A stretch of 64,000 bases of DNA, taken from contig OX638318.1 in NCBI GenBank assembly GCA_951812585.1, positions 2,788,380 to 2,852,379 on the forward strand. The letters are read 5' to 3'. The notes below the pieces were generated by a model, which was not told where the DNA came from, did no database searches, and worked only from the letters and a program-made list of their open reading frames with translations. The position numbers were made by a program, and so were the translations under genes. The stretch is from Rhodothermales bacterium. GTDB taxonomy: Bacteria; Bacteroidota; Rhodothermia; Rhodothermales; Bin80. Shown here one piece after another: positions 10,401-18,170 of this stretch. Numbering within the stretch: the first letter of the stretch is position 1; every line of letters begins with the position of its first letter.

Positions 10401-10508
10401 CGCGATGCCGTACAGCGGCTTGATGACCTCAAGGCCGCACTGATTGCGCACAAGGCCACGTTAGAAGCGCTGGAAGAGCGTGCCGCTGCGCTTATTGCAG
10501 AACAGTAG
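7461..10508 (+). CDS. Secreted VPS10/sortilin-type BNR-repeat beta-propeller protein
   Basis: The 1015-residue protein starts with a signal peptide (MKTLAGIATGLILLISPASAQ). Many Asp-box (BNR) motifs follow in the pattern S-x-D-x-G-x-T-W: GGGVWKTTNAGHSWE, LYKSTDSGDSWS, VYKTVDGGRTWS, IYISRDAGATW, LYRSNDRGQSW, LTRDGGGTW-like and YRTDDYGASW. This is the two-propeller layout of the large exported glycosyl-hydrolase-like VPS10 proteins of Bacteroidota relatives. The C-terminal ~200 residues form a beta sandwich (APGTYTVRL) and a helical tail with no propeller motif. Function is unknown; binding or degradation of proteins or glycans is usually suggested. The upstream in-frame extension to 7317 lacks a sensible signal, so the ATG at 7461 is preferred. 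Confidence 0.88.
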   Translation: MKTLAGIATGLILLISPASAQDAPAVSYDSALFEGLRYRMIGPSRGGRVTTVAGHRATPMTFYMGSTGGGVWKTTNAGHSWENISDGYFSTASIGSIDVADSDPRVLYVGTGSDGIRSNVIIGRGLYKSTDSGDSWSFMGLRAAGQIGSVVVHPTNPDVVYVAALGSPFGPNPERGVYKTVDGGRTWSHALYVSDRTGAVDIELNPANPDIVYAALWRAERKPWTIISGDDKEDGIYISRDAGATWTKSEAGLPQGLIGKIDFAVSPADPSRVYALVEAKPEEEGLYRSNDRGQSWHLVNSAGYLMTRPFYYTNVDADPTNADIVWVNNLGLHRSEDGGVSFTRVGTPHGDNHDMWINPDNPYIMVQSNDGGANVTLDGGATWSTQENQPTAELYQIDVDNRFPYWVYAGQQDNTTIAVPSLPPDARPGGAVAYWEAIGGCETGPAVPHPVDANIVYSNCKGTFRRYNRSTGQEQHYYVGGVYLYGVNPSTLPYRFQRVVPIEVSPHDPGVIYHGSQYVHRTTDEGKTWETISPDLTAFRPERQVVSGAPITRDITGEEHYSTLYVIEVSPVDAQVIWTGANDGPVHVTRDGGGTWADVTPPSMPPEGRIQTIDPSPHSAGKAYVAGYRYLLGDFRPYIYRTDDYGASWLLLTPGDNGIPDDTPTRVVREDPDRAGLLYAGTEFGMYVSFDDGRSWQSFQLNLPVTPVTGIRVHQKDLVLSTMGRGFYILDNVTLLHTLSAEVAAAQQHLFPVRSAHLMRYSAGRRGAASPEYLAPGAIIDYYLAEGQDEAVILDVMDASGAVIRTFAGAAPPEEGAEQGMRGLPARFQRNAGPAATAGMHRFIWDLRHTGVGGAGPRVAPGTYTVRLRSGSWQVSQAVEVLMDPRVAADGVTQADLEQQVAFNLELRDIRSDAGDVSARIDTLQARLEYHIDGEELLADLKQLKDALVTRRGDSYPAPMLMDQLGYLSGFTSQSFQRVGRDAVQRLDDLKAALIAHKATLEALEERAAALIAEQ

Positions 10509-10512
10509 GCGC

Positions 10513-11436
10513 GTGTCAGGGATTCGTCTTGCAAATGCGCCCTGCTCCTGGGGTACGCTGGAATTCAAGGGACTCTCCGGCAAGCAAATCGGCTACAGCC
10601 AGATGCTGGACGAGCTGGGGGCCACCGGCTACGTAGGTACGGAGCTGGGTGACTGGGGCTACATGCCCACGGAGCCAATGCTGCTGCGCCGTGCGTTGGC
10701 GGCGCGCGGCCTCTCGCTGCGGGGGGCGTTCGTGCCGGTGATGCTCCGGGATGCGGCGGCCCATGCGGCCGGGCAGGCGAAGGCGTTGCGTACCGCATCG
10801 CTCTTGGCGGCAGCGGGGGACGCAAGCGATCCGCCGGTGGTCGTGTTGTCCGACGCGAACGGCAGCGACGCTGTCCGGACGAGAAACGCCGGACGCATCA
10901 CCCAGGCCATGGGTCTGACAGACGCTGAATGGGTGGTGGCGGCGCGTGGAGTGACGGCCATCGCCCGCGCTGTGCAGCAAGAGACGGGACTGAAGTCGGT
11001 ATTTCATCACCACGCTGCAGGATTTGTGGAAACGCCTGGCGAGATGGAGACCTTTTGTGCGAAGACCGATGCAACGGACATCGGACTGGTTTTTGATACG
11101 GGGCATTATGCCTTTGGCGCAGGCGCTTGCGAAGCGGTCCTGGCCGGGATGGAACGCTTCAGGGATCGCATCCGGTATGTGCACTTCAAGGACTGCCACG
11201 AAGGCGTGATGAAGCAGGTGCAGAGCGACGGCTGCAGCTACTTTGAGGCTGTGGGCCGGGGCATCTTCTGCGAGCTCGGACAGGGGGGTGTGGACTTTCC
11301 GGGCGTGCTAAAGCAGCTGGAAACAATGGATTATAAGGGTTGGGTCGTCGTTGAGCAGGACGTCTTGCCCGGCATGGGTCGCCCGAAGGAAAGCGCTGCG
11401 CGCAATCGCACGTACCTTCGCAGCATCGGTCTTTAA
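10513..11436 (+). CDS. IolE-like sugar phosphate isomerase/epimerase (TIM barrel)
   Basis: The product matches the xylose-isomerase-like TIM barrel family closest to inosose dehydratase. It opens with RLANAPCSWGTLEF and has GYVGTELGDWGYMP, FHHHAAGFVETPGE (metal-binding His/Glu region), GLVFDTGHYAFG and VHFKDC near residues 190-230, with a closing VVVEQDVLPG. Members bind a divalent metal and isomerise, epimerise or dehydrate polyols and sugars. A GTG at 10513, four bases after the previous stop, gives the best N-terminus; the frame extends 11 codons further upstream into the preceding gene. The Gfo/Idh dehydrogenase and aldolase genes follow at once, so all three probably act on one cyclitol or sugar. 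Confidence 0.85.
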   Translation: MSGIRLANAPCSWGTLEFKGLSGKQIGYSQMLDELGATGYVGTELGDWGYMPTEPMLLRRALAARGLSLRGAFVPVMLRDAAAHAAGQAKALRTASLLAAAGDASDPPVVVLSDANGSDAVRTRNAGRITQAMGLTDAEWVVAARGVTAIARAVQQETGLKSVFHHHAAGFVETPGEMETFCAKTDATDIGLVFDTGHYAFGAGACEAVLAGMERFRDRIRYVHFKDCHEGVMKQVQSDGCSYFEAVGRGIFCELGQGGVDFPGVLKQLETMDYKGWVVVEQDVLPGMGRPKESAARNRTYLRSIGL

Positions 11437-11449
11437 GCGTTTTGGTGGT

Positions 11450-12463
11450 ATGCACGACAGAAAGCTTCGCGTTGCGCTGATCGGCGCAGGTCGTATTGGC
11501 CGGATGCACGCGGCGCATATTGCGCATCGCCTGCCGGAGGCAACCCTGGCAGCGGTTGTTGACCTGAACGAGGAAGCGGCCAGGGCATGCGCGGAGCGGT
11601 ATCAAGCGCGGTGGCACACGCGGTACGAAGCGGTGCTGCAGGACAGTCGCATCGACGCGGTGGCGATCTGCACCACCAGCACCACGCACACAGAGATCAT
11701 TGAAGCGGCCGCCGCAGCCGGCAAGCACATCTTTTGCGAGAAGCCGATAGATCTTACGCTGGCGCGCATCGATCATGCGCTGCGCTGCGTACGGAAGGCG
11801 GGCGTCCTGCTGCAGGTGGGCTTCCAGCGGCGTTTTGATCCGGGCTTTCAGCGGGTTCGCCAGGCCATCACGGCGGGCGAGATAGGCGAGCCGCATTCGG
11901 TACATATCATCAGTCGCGATCCTTCACCACCGCCGATAGCGTTTCTGGCATCCTCTGGCGGGCTGTTTCTGGACATGTCGATACACGACTTCGATATGGC
12001 GTACTTCTTGCTCAGGCAGCCGATACGCCGCGTCTACGCAACGGGTGCCGTGCGTATTGATCCAGCGATCCGGCAGATCGACGATGTGGACACTGCCACC
12101 GTTGTGCTGCAGTGCGCCGATGAGACCTTTGTCACGATAGAAAACAGCCGGCAGGCCACCTTCGGCTATGATCAGCGCCTGGAGGTCTTTGGTAGCAGGG
12201 GCAGCATCCGATTGGAGAATGTCTATCCTAACACCACCGTGCGGCTGGTCCAGGGCGGCCTGAAGCGAGACAATCCGCACCACTTCTTTATTGAGCGCTA
12301 CCGCGACGCCTATGTCTCTGAGCTGCGAGCCTTTACCGAGGCGGCGCTACGGGGCGGCCCTTCGCCGCTGTCGGGCGAAGATGCCCGCGTCTCTGTAGAG
12401 GTTGGACTGGCGGCTTTGCACTCGCTTCGCACCGGGTTGCCGGTGGACCTTGCACCGGCGTGA
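11450..12463 (+). CDS. Gfo/Idh/MocA family NAD(P)-dependent dehydrogenase (inositol dehydrogenase-like)
   Basis: The 337-residue protein shows the Rossmann motif VALIGAGRIGRMHA at its start, CTTSTTHTEIIEAA, and the EKP signature (FCEKPIDLTL) whose lysine is catalytic in this family. FLDMSIHDFDMAYFLL carries the conserved His-Asp pair. This pattern is close to myo-inositol 2-dehydrogenases and related sugar dehydrogenases. The start is the ATG at 11450, because the upstream extension to 11351 overlaps the IolE-like gene and lacks family similarity. It lies 13 bp behind that gene and overlaps the aldolase start by four bases, a tight operon. Confidence 0.88.
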   Translation: MHDRKLRVALIGAGRIGRMHAAHIAHRLPEATLAAVVDLNEEAARACAERYQARWHTRYEAVLQDSRIDAVAICTTSTTHTEIIEAAAAAGKHIFCEKPIDLTLARIDHALRCVRKAGVLLQVGFQRRFDPGFQRVRQAITAGEIGEPHSVHIISRDPSPPPIAFLASSGGLFLDMSIHDFDMAYFLLRQPIRRVYATGAVRIDPAIRQIDDVDTATVVLQCADETFVTIENSRQATFGYDQRLEVFGSRGSIRLENVYPNTTVRLVQGGLKRDNPHHFFIERYRDAYVSELRAFTEAALRGGPSPLSGEDARVSVEVGLAALHSLRTGLPVDLAPA

Positions 12464-13524
12464 ACGTGTCTACACGTGTGGAAGCGGCCCTAGGTGCGGC
12501 GGCGAAGGACCTCCTGGAGCATCGATGCCAGGCCATCCTGCGCGGAAGCATCGCGACACCGGGGCCGGATTTTGTTGATCGGGTCTTTGGCGGAAGCAAC
12601 CGCAACCCGCGCGTGCTGGCATCGATGCGGCGGCTCTTTGGGGCTGGGCGGCTTGGCGGCTCGGGCTACCTGAGCATTCTTCCCGTAGATCACGGTGTGG
12701 CGCATACCGCGGGAATGGTATTTGCGCCGAATCCGGCATACCTGGATCCTTTATCTATTGCGGAACTCGCCATTGAAGGTGGCTGCAGCGGGCTTGTTAC
12801 GACCTACGGTGCCGTGGGTACGGTGGCGCGCGCCGTAGCCCACCGGCTGCCACTGATTCTCAAGATCAACCACGACGAGCAGTTTGCGCACCCTGCCCGC
12901 TACGACAACATCCTGTTTGCGCGTGTGCGCGAAGCAGCATCGATGGGCTGCGTAGCGGTTGGTGCTACGGTGTACTTTGGGGGACCGGAGGCGCGCCGAC
13001 AGCTCCAGGAGGTTGCGCGCGCGTTTACTGAGGCCCATGTGTTAGGCCTGGCGACGATCCTTTTCTGCTACTTGCATCCCCGGGCGCTGCTTGCAGGAGG
13101 CAAGGACATAATCTTCGCGGCAGATCTTACGGGCGAGGCCAATCATCAGGGCGCGACGATTGGGGCGGACTTCATAAAACAGAAGCAGCCCCTTTTCGGT
13201 AGCGGCCTGCGCGCTTTGCAGCCTGGGTACGGCCGGACCGATGAGCGTCTCTATCCCACGCTCATCGCCGGTCATCCCATAGATCTCACGCGCTATCAGG
13301 TGATGTTGTCGTATGCCGGGCGCTGCGGCGTGATTCACAGTGGTGGCGCGAGCAGCCCCGATAGCTTGCGCCAGGCGCTGCGCGCCGCTGTCGTCAACAA
13401 GCGCGGTGGGGGCATGGGCCTGCTTGCGGGGCGCAAGGTGTTTCAGAAGCCGTTGTCCGACGGCGTCGCGCTGCTGCATGCCATCCAGGATGTGTACCTT
13501 GATCCTTCCGTCACCGTGGCGTGA
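12460..13524 (+). CDS. Class I fructose-bisphosphate aldolase family (FbaB/DhnA-like)
   Basis: The 354-residue protein has GYLSILPVDHGVAHTAG near residue 70, ILKINHDEQFAHP, a GCVAVGATVYFGG segment and FIKQKQPLFG. It ends with VIHSGGASSPDS and GGGMGLLAGRKVFQKP, the phosphate-binding end of the DeoC/FbaB TIM barrel. These enzymes form a Schiff base with a lysine and cleave sugar phosphates. The Lys in ADFIKQKQP is the likely base. It starts with GTG overlapping the dehydrogenase stop (GTGA). Together with the upstream IolE-like and Gfo/Idh genes it suggests stepwise catabolism of a sugar or cyclitol ending in aldol cleavage. The exact substrate is not visible. Confidence 0.87.
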   Translation: MNVSTRVEAALGAAAKDLLEHRCQAILRGSIATPGPDFVDRVFGGSNRNPRVLASMRRLFGAGRLGGSGYLSILPVDHGVAHTAGMVFAPNPAYLDPLSIAELAIEGGCSGLVTTYGAVGTVARAVAHRLPLILKINHDEQFAHPARYDNILFARVREAASMGCVAVGATVYFGGPEARRQLQEVARAFTEAHVLGLATILFCYLHPRALLAGGKDIIFAADLTGEANHQGATIGADFIKQKQPLFGSGLRALQPGYGRTDERLYPTLIAGHPIDLTRYQVMLSYAGRCGVIHSGGASSPDSLRQALRAAVVNKRGGGMGLLAGRKVFQKPLSDGVALLHAIQDVYLDPSVTVA

Positions 13525-13733
13525 TCGGATGCGGTGCGCAAAAGGCTTTTCGCGCGAAGCCTGCTGGCACGCAGGCGATGAATTATCAGTGCAGCCGACC
13601 AGCCGCCCTCTGCGTACCTGATCGATGTCGTGTGCTCTGGCCTTCGATCAGCTCTGCACGGGCCGCCTGATATGAAATAGGAACGTTGTCAAAGGGCTTT
13701 GCCCCATCCCGCAGCGAGCGGCCACGATCAGGA

Positions 13734-14192
13734 TCACTCCGCCTGTCTGATCATCTTGACCAGATCGTAGATCAGCGCATTGGGCACGGGGAGCGTGAGG
13801 TGGTACTGCGCGATTTTCCATGTGTTGCCCGTCCGGACCAGTACGCCAGTGCCCCGGGTAAGGCCGAACGAGTCATTCAGGAGCGTCTCATCAAACCAGG
13901 CCGTATCACCGTTGAAGAAGACGGCGCGGTGCTGCGGTACGTATGTCCACCCACGACCCGCCCTGAAGTGCGGCGCGGCATAGGCCTGAAACGCCTCCAG
14001 CGACCAGCGCTCGGTGAGGTCGGTTCCAAAAAAGACGGCACTGGGCGCGAAGTGCCCGAAATACCGTGCGCTGTCGGCCGCACTTGCCGCGGCATGAAAG
14101 TCATTCAGCACTGCCTCGACGGCTTCGGTCGGCTGTGCCTCAGCTGCCGGCGCAGCAGCCGCAAGCGCGGCAAGAAGTAAAAAAATACGCAT
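13734..14192 (-). CDS. Exported SnoaL/NTF2-like domain protein
   Basis: The 152-residue protein has an alanine-rich signal peptide (MRIFLLLAALAAAAPAAEAQ). The NTF2-like body reads LNDFHAAASAADSARYFGHF, then VFFGTDLTERW, AVFFNGDTAWFDE, RGTGVLVRTGNTWKIAQYHL and a C-terminal helix. This matches small DUF4440/SnoaL-like-3 proteins, a cone-shaped fold used for many unrelated functions. No catalytic role can be read. It lies 30 bp downstream of the GMC oxidoreductase gene on the same strand and could be the last gene of that operon. Confidence 0.82.
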   Translation of the reverse strand: MRIFLLLAALAAAAPAAEAQPTEAVEAVLNDFHAAASAADSARYFGHFAPSAVFFGTDLTERWSLEAFQAYAAPHFRAGRGWTYVPQHRAVFFNGDTAWFDETLLNDSFGLTRGTGVLVRTGNTWKIAQYHLTLPVPNALIYDLVKMIRQAE

Positions 14193-14222
14193 GATTCTAT
14201 GAATTCAGCTTGGAATAAACGC

Positions 14223-15689
14223 TCAGCGCATCAGATGATCCGCCACGCGAAGGGCTTGTGCCGCAATGGTAAGCGCAGGATTCATTGCGGCCGAGGACGG
14301 GAAGAAGGACGCATCAACAACGTAAAGGTTGTCCACATCATGGCTGCGACACCAGGGATTCAGTACGCTGGTGGCTGGATCGTGGCCCATACGCAGTGTT
14401 CCGCACTGGTGCGAGTTGGTGGCGATTCCCATTGTTTCTACTAACGTGGTCGTGTAGCCTGCGCGCTGCATGATCAGTCTTGCTTCCCTTATGAACCGCT
14501 GATGCGTAGCCACGTTTGTCGGCTGCCAGTGTACGCGGATGCGTCCGCTGGAGCTCAAGGTGACACGATTGGATTCGATGGGCAAGTCCTCTGACATCAC
14601 CCACCAGTCCATGCTGCGCGCCGCCAGAGCTCTTAGAAACGGCAGCGGCACGCGCGGTCGCACGCTTTTCAGCATGGCGCCCTGGATCTTGCCTATGATC
14701 TGCAGGTTTCCGAGCGGGTAAGGCCAGTCCGGTCCACGCAGGTAGTAGTCGTTGAGCGCCAGCGTCTTCTGGAACGTTGTGCGGTTGCGCTGACCAGCCT
14801 TGACGGCCATCAGGACCGTGTTGTTGTGCATCATATAGTTGCGACCCACCTGCCCGGAGCTGTTGGCAAGGCCGGAGCGCAATAGGAGCGCCGCGGAGTT
14901 TACTGCGCCGCAGGACACGACGAAGCGGTCGGCTTTTATCAGCTTGCACTCGTCGCGCCGTACAACTTCCACCGCTTCCACGCGCCGCCTCGCTGGGCCC
15001 GGCAAGAGGCGAACGGCCCGTGCACCGGTCAGCATCGAGACATCGGCACTCTCCAGGGCCGGCCGCACGCAACAGACATCCGCATCGCTTTTGGCCAGCA
15101 CCTTGCACGGAAATCCGTCGCAGGTGTGGCAGCGGATGCAGCGTCCGCCCAGGTCAATGCCCATCGGCAGTGCAAAGGGTCGCAGGCCTTGTGCTGTCAG
15201 CGTGTCCGCTAGTGCGGCTACGCCGGGCTCGTGCGGGACAGCCGGCAGCGCGTACGCGCCTGATCGGGGCGGTTCAACAGGGTCGGCGCCAGCCTGCCCG
15301 CGTACGCGATACAACCGTTCGGCCTGCCCGTAGAAGGGTTCCAGTTCGGCATAGTGGATTGGCCAGGCCGGCGAGGTACCGCCTTCATGTTCTAGGGCCT
15401 CGAAGTCCTCCTTTCTGAAGCGGGGCAATGCTGCGCCGTAGACCTTCGTGTTGCCGCCGACGAAGTAGTGAACGCCTGGCGTGAAGCGTTGGCCGCGGCC
15501 GTCCTCCCAGTGCTCGTGCGGCTTGTAGCGACTTTGGCCGAAGACCGCGTCGGGTTTCCAGTTTTCGTCTTCTTGCGGCAGGAAGTCGCCCCGCTCAATG
15601 AGGAGAACCTTGGCACCGCTATGGCGGAGGCCCCACGCGAGCGTGCCCCCTCCAGCGCCACTCCCAATGATGGCGATATCGGTGGTCAT
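14223..15689 (-). CDS. GMC-family FAD-dependent oxidoreductase
   Basis: The 488-residue protein starts with the FAD-binding Rossmann motif IAIIGSGAGGGTLAWGL and the acidic strand end LLIERGDF. It has YFVGGNTKVYGAALPRFR, which is the GMC signature region. The ending (NLYVVDASFFPSSAAMNPALTI) is the C-terminal nucleotide-binding segment with the conserved Asn-Pro pair. A cluster CIRCHTCDGFPC (around residues 188-199) is the kind of cysteine-rich insert seen in GMC-type sugar or fructose dehydrogenase-like members. It probably oxidises an alcohol or sugar. The gene overlaps the permease stop by four bases, so it belongs to the sugar-uptake operon. Confidence 0.88.
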   Translation of the reverse strand: MTTDIAIIGSGAGGGTLAWGLRHSGAKVLLIERGDFLPQEDENWKPDAVFGQSRYKPHEHWEDGRGQRFTPGVHYFVGGNTKVYGAALPRFRKEDFEALEHEGGTSPAWPIHYAELEPFYGQAERLYRVRGQAGADPVEPPRSGAYALPAVPHEPGVAALADTLTAQGLRPFALPMGIDLGGRCIRCHTCDGFPCKVLAKSDADVCCVRPALESADVSMLTGARAVRLLPGPARRRVEAVEVVRRDECKLIKADRFVVSCGAVNSAALLLRSGLANSSGQVGRNYMMHNNTVLMAVKAGQRNRTTFQKTLALNDYYLRGPDWPYPLGNLQIIGKIQGAMLKSVRPRVPLPFLRALAARSMDWWVMSEDLPIESNRVTLSSSGRIRVHWQPTNVATHQRFIREARLIMQRAGYTTTLVETMGIATNSHQCGTLRMGHDPATSVLNPWCRSHDVDNLYVVDASFFPSSAAMNPALTIAAQALRVADHLMR

Positions 15690-16495
15690 GCCTTGACTGC
15701 ACCCGCGATCAGGCCGCGGACAAAAAGCCGACCGAGTCCCAGGTAGACCATTGCCGTGGGCAGTGCGGCCAAGACCGCGCCTGCCATCACCACATTCCAG
15801 TCCACAGAAAAGGAGCCCGACAGGTTATTGAGCGCGATGGTCACCGGCTGGGCTTGCGGGTTGGGCACCACGGTGATGCCAAAGAGGAAGTCGTTCCAGA
15901 TGTTGGTGAACTGAAAGATCAGCGTTACGGCAAACGCAGGCAATGAAAGTGGCAGCATGATGCGCCAGAAAGCTTGCAGCATGCCGGCGCCATCCACAGT
16001 TGCCGCTTCTACGATAGCGCGTGGAATGGCTACATAGAAGTTGCGAAACAGCAGCGTGGTGACGGAGATGCCGTAGACTATGTGCGTGAGCACAAGGCCC
16101 GGGAGCGTACCGTACAGACCAATCCACTGCAGGAAACGCACCAGGGGCAGGAGGATGGCCTGGTATGGGATGAAGAACCCGAACAGGAGCAGCGCAAAGA
16201 GTACTTCAGAGCCACGAAAGCGCCACTTGGAGAACACGTACCCATTGAGTGCGCCGATGATCGATGAAATCACCGCGGCCGGGATCACCATCGCGAAGCT
16301 GTTGAGCAGGTTGGGGGAGAGCATCCGCCAGGCCTCGCCGAATCCCCCAAGGCCCACCGTGACCGGGAGCTTCCACATAGTGGACAGGCTGACGGTGTCT
16401 GCCGACTTCAGCCCGTTGGCCACCATCACATAGATGGGCAGCACATAAAAGAGCAGCGCGCAGAGCAAAAGGCTCCAGAGCAAGATCCGTCTCAT
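15686..16495 (-). CDS. Carbohydrate ABC transporter permease, MalG type
   Basis: The 269-residue inner-membrane protein has about six hydrophobic helices. The EAA loop of MalG-like permeases is seen at AIVEAATVDGAGMLQAFWRIMLPLSLP (about residues 160-187), which docks on the ATPase. It begins with RRILLWSLLLCALLFYVLPI, typical of this half of the permease pair. It forms the transmembrane channel with the product of the adjacent upstream gene, three bases away. No ABC ATPase gene lies in this operon, so a shared ATPase encoded elsewhere must be assumed. The matching sugar-binding lipoprotein gene lies about 9 kb away across the accessory island. Confidence 0.92.
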   Translation of the reverse strand: MRRILLWSLLLCALLFYVLPIYVMVANGLKSADTVSLSTMWKLPVTVGLGGFGEAWRMLSPNLLNSFAMVIPAAVISSIIGALNGYVFSKWRFRGSEVLFALLLFGFFIPYQAILLPLVRFLQWIGLYGTLPGLVLTHIVYGISVTTLLFRNFYVAIPRAIVEAATVDGAGMLQAFWRIMLPLSLPAFAVTLIFQFTNIWNDFLFGITVVPNPQAQPVTIALNNLSGSFSVDWNVVMAGAVLAALPTAMVYLGLGRLFVRGLIAGAVKA

Positions 16496-16498
16496 GTG

Positions 16499-17494
16499 CT
16501 ACTCTCCTTTGCGAACAAGCCGGATGAGGTAGGGCACAATGATCAGGCATGACAAGACGAGCATGACCATCGAAGCGGCGGCCCCCAGGTTGTATCGTGC
16601 TGCTTTGAACATCATTTCAAAGACAAAAATCGCCGGCACATCAGTCGCGAACCCAGGCCCGACGCCTGACATCGCAAAGACCAGGTCGAAGATCTTCAGT
16701 GATACATGCAGCAGAATGATCGCTGTTGCGATGGTGATAGGCCACAGCATCGGAATGATGATGGATCTGTAGAGCCTGAACTCGCTTGCACCATCGATCC
16801 GCGCAGCGTCTCGCACGGCTTGTCCGATGCCGCTGAGGCCCCCTAGGTACATTGCCATCACAAAGCCGGAGAGCTGCCAGGTTGCAGCGATGGCGACTGG
16901 AATCAGCGCCACGGGCACACCCCATTCCACCTGAAAAGTATTGCCCCCAGGAATGACAGCCGCTAAGGCCTGATTGACCGACAGCACGACGGAAGGATCA
17001 GTGGTCCAGCCTGGCGCCAGCGGGCCTATGCCGACCGTTGTCAGGACACGGTTGATGCCCAGGATCTCGAAGAACAGGTTGATGCCGGTCTCGGGGTTGA
17101 AGATCCAGCGCCAGACGACACCCGTCACGATGAAGGAAAGCGCGTACGGAAACAGGAACACGCTCCGAAAAAACCCGCGGCCTCGAATCGCGCGATCCAG
17201 GAGGATGGCAAGCGTAAGCCCCAGGCCGATGGAGAAGCCGATGAAGAGCACCGTGAAGACGAACGTGTTGCGCAAGTCAGCCTGAAAGCGCGGCATGCGA
17301 AGCATGTCTGCGTACGTTTGCCAGAGCGGCTCCCGCAGGCTGAGGTCAACGGCCAGTGTGCGCCAGTTCGTAAGAGAGAAGAAGAAGCTGGTGCCAACAA
17401 ACCCGTAGACAAAGATGCCTGTGAGCACCAGGGAAGGCAGCAGGAGGAGCAGACCCTGTTTGCGCGGTCCCAGCGTACGTCCGATCACCGGCAA
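16499..17494 (-). CDS. Carbohydrate ABC transporter permease, MalF type
   Basis: The 331-residue protein starts with GPRKQGLLLLLPSLVLTGIFVYGF, the first helix of MalF/UgpA-like permeases. It carries the EAA motif DAARIDGASEFRLYRSIIIPML around residues 235-256. An internal periplasmic insert lies between helices. It pairs with the MalG-type subunit encoded next. The start is uncertain: TTG at 17494 or GTG at 17488, both without a clear ribosome-binding site and with no ATG nearby. In an undisturbed operon the binding-protein gene would sit just upstream, but here repeats and a transposon follow, so the original leader may have been lost. Confidence 0.9.
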   Translation of the reverse strand: MPVIGRTLGPRKQGLLLLLPSLVLTGIFVYGFVGTSFFFSLTNWRTLAVDLSLREPLWQTYADMLRMPRFQADLRNTFVFTVLFIGFSIGLGLTLAILLDRAIRGRGFFRSVFLFPYALSFIVTGVVWRWIFNPETGINLFFEILGINRVLTTVGIGPLAPGWTTDPSVVLSVNQALAAVIPGGNTFQVEWGVPVALIPVAIAATWQLSGFVMAMYLGGLSGIGQAVRDAARIDGASEFRLYRSIIIPMLWPITIATAIILLHVSLKIFDLVFAMSGVGPGFATDVPAIFVFEMMFKAARYNLGAAASMVMLVLSCLIIVPYLIRLVRKGE

Positions 17495-17821
17495 TGGTCT
17501 CTCACGCCTTGCCGCGCTTCATACCAGCTGCAGGGTACTTCTTTAGAGGCGAAAACACGGTCAATACGGTTCTGCTAAAGCCAACAGCGTCGCCCCTAGC
17601 CGTGCCGGGCGCACCTTAATCTAATGTGGTGCAACGTGGATTGCCAGCGACAGCGCAGCGCTGCTGCTGAATGCTCCAAAGAAGGCTGCAACATGTCCGT
17701 TCGCGTGATATCAACATAATGCCATTCAGCATACGCTATCCCAGTTGTGGCAGCACTTCTGCGGGTGGCGAGGTGTATGCTGGATTTACCCATGTGGCTG
17801 TTTGTCGCGGACTGAACCGTT

Positions 17822-18160
17822 TCTCTTCTTTCTATAGGCCTTCACCGGGGCTTCCGCTGCCTGCGCCGGTATTCTCCGGAGCTGCTCCACCAGTACCTCC
17901 TTGATTTTGCCTCCTTTATCGCCCCATGTGGTCATGTACCGCCATGCCATGTCATGATGCTACAGTACGATTTCGTAGACATCCTTTGCATGGATGTTGA
18001 GGGTACGTAGATACCGAACCTCCCTCGTATCGCTCTTTTCCCCACCACATCCCCCTTCGAGGCCTGCTGCGCAGCACCCGAATGTGCGATACCATTCGTA
18101 CTTGGTTGAGCGGCACCACCGCCCACACTTCTGCCTCGTTCTGGTTGGTTTAAGATTGGT
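17822..18160 (-). pseudogene. Coiled-coil protein gene, copy A remnant
   Basis: This is the 5' part of the coiled-coil gene found more completely at 24035-24830. The minus-strand frame reads YLRTLNIHAKDVYEIVL and then meets a stop at 17960-17962. After it the same frame continues as MAWRYMTTWGDKGGKIKEVL with AQAAEAPVKAY. Copies B and C lack this stop, so copy A is broken. Its 3' half is missing, because similarity to the other copies fades left of about 17822. No function is known. Confidence 0.55.
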
Positions 18161-18170
18161 TCTATTGGTT

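Noticed and set aside
13541-13562. Terminator behind the aldolase gene
   Set aside because: The short GCGCAAAAG/CTTTTCGCGC inverted sequence is imperfect and lacks a following T-run.
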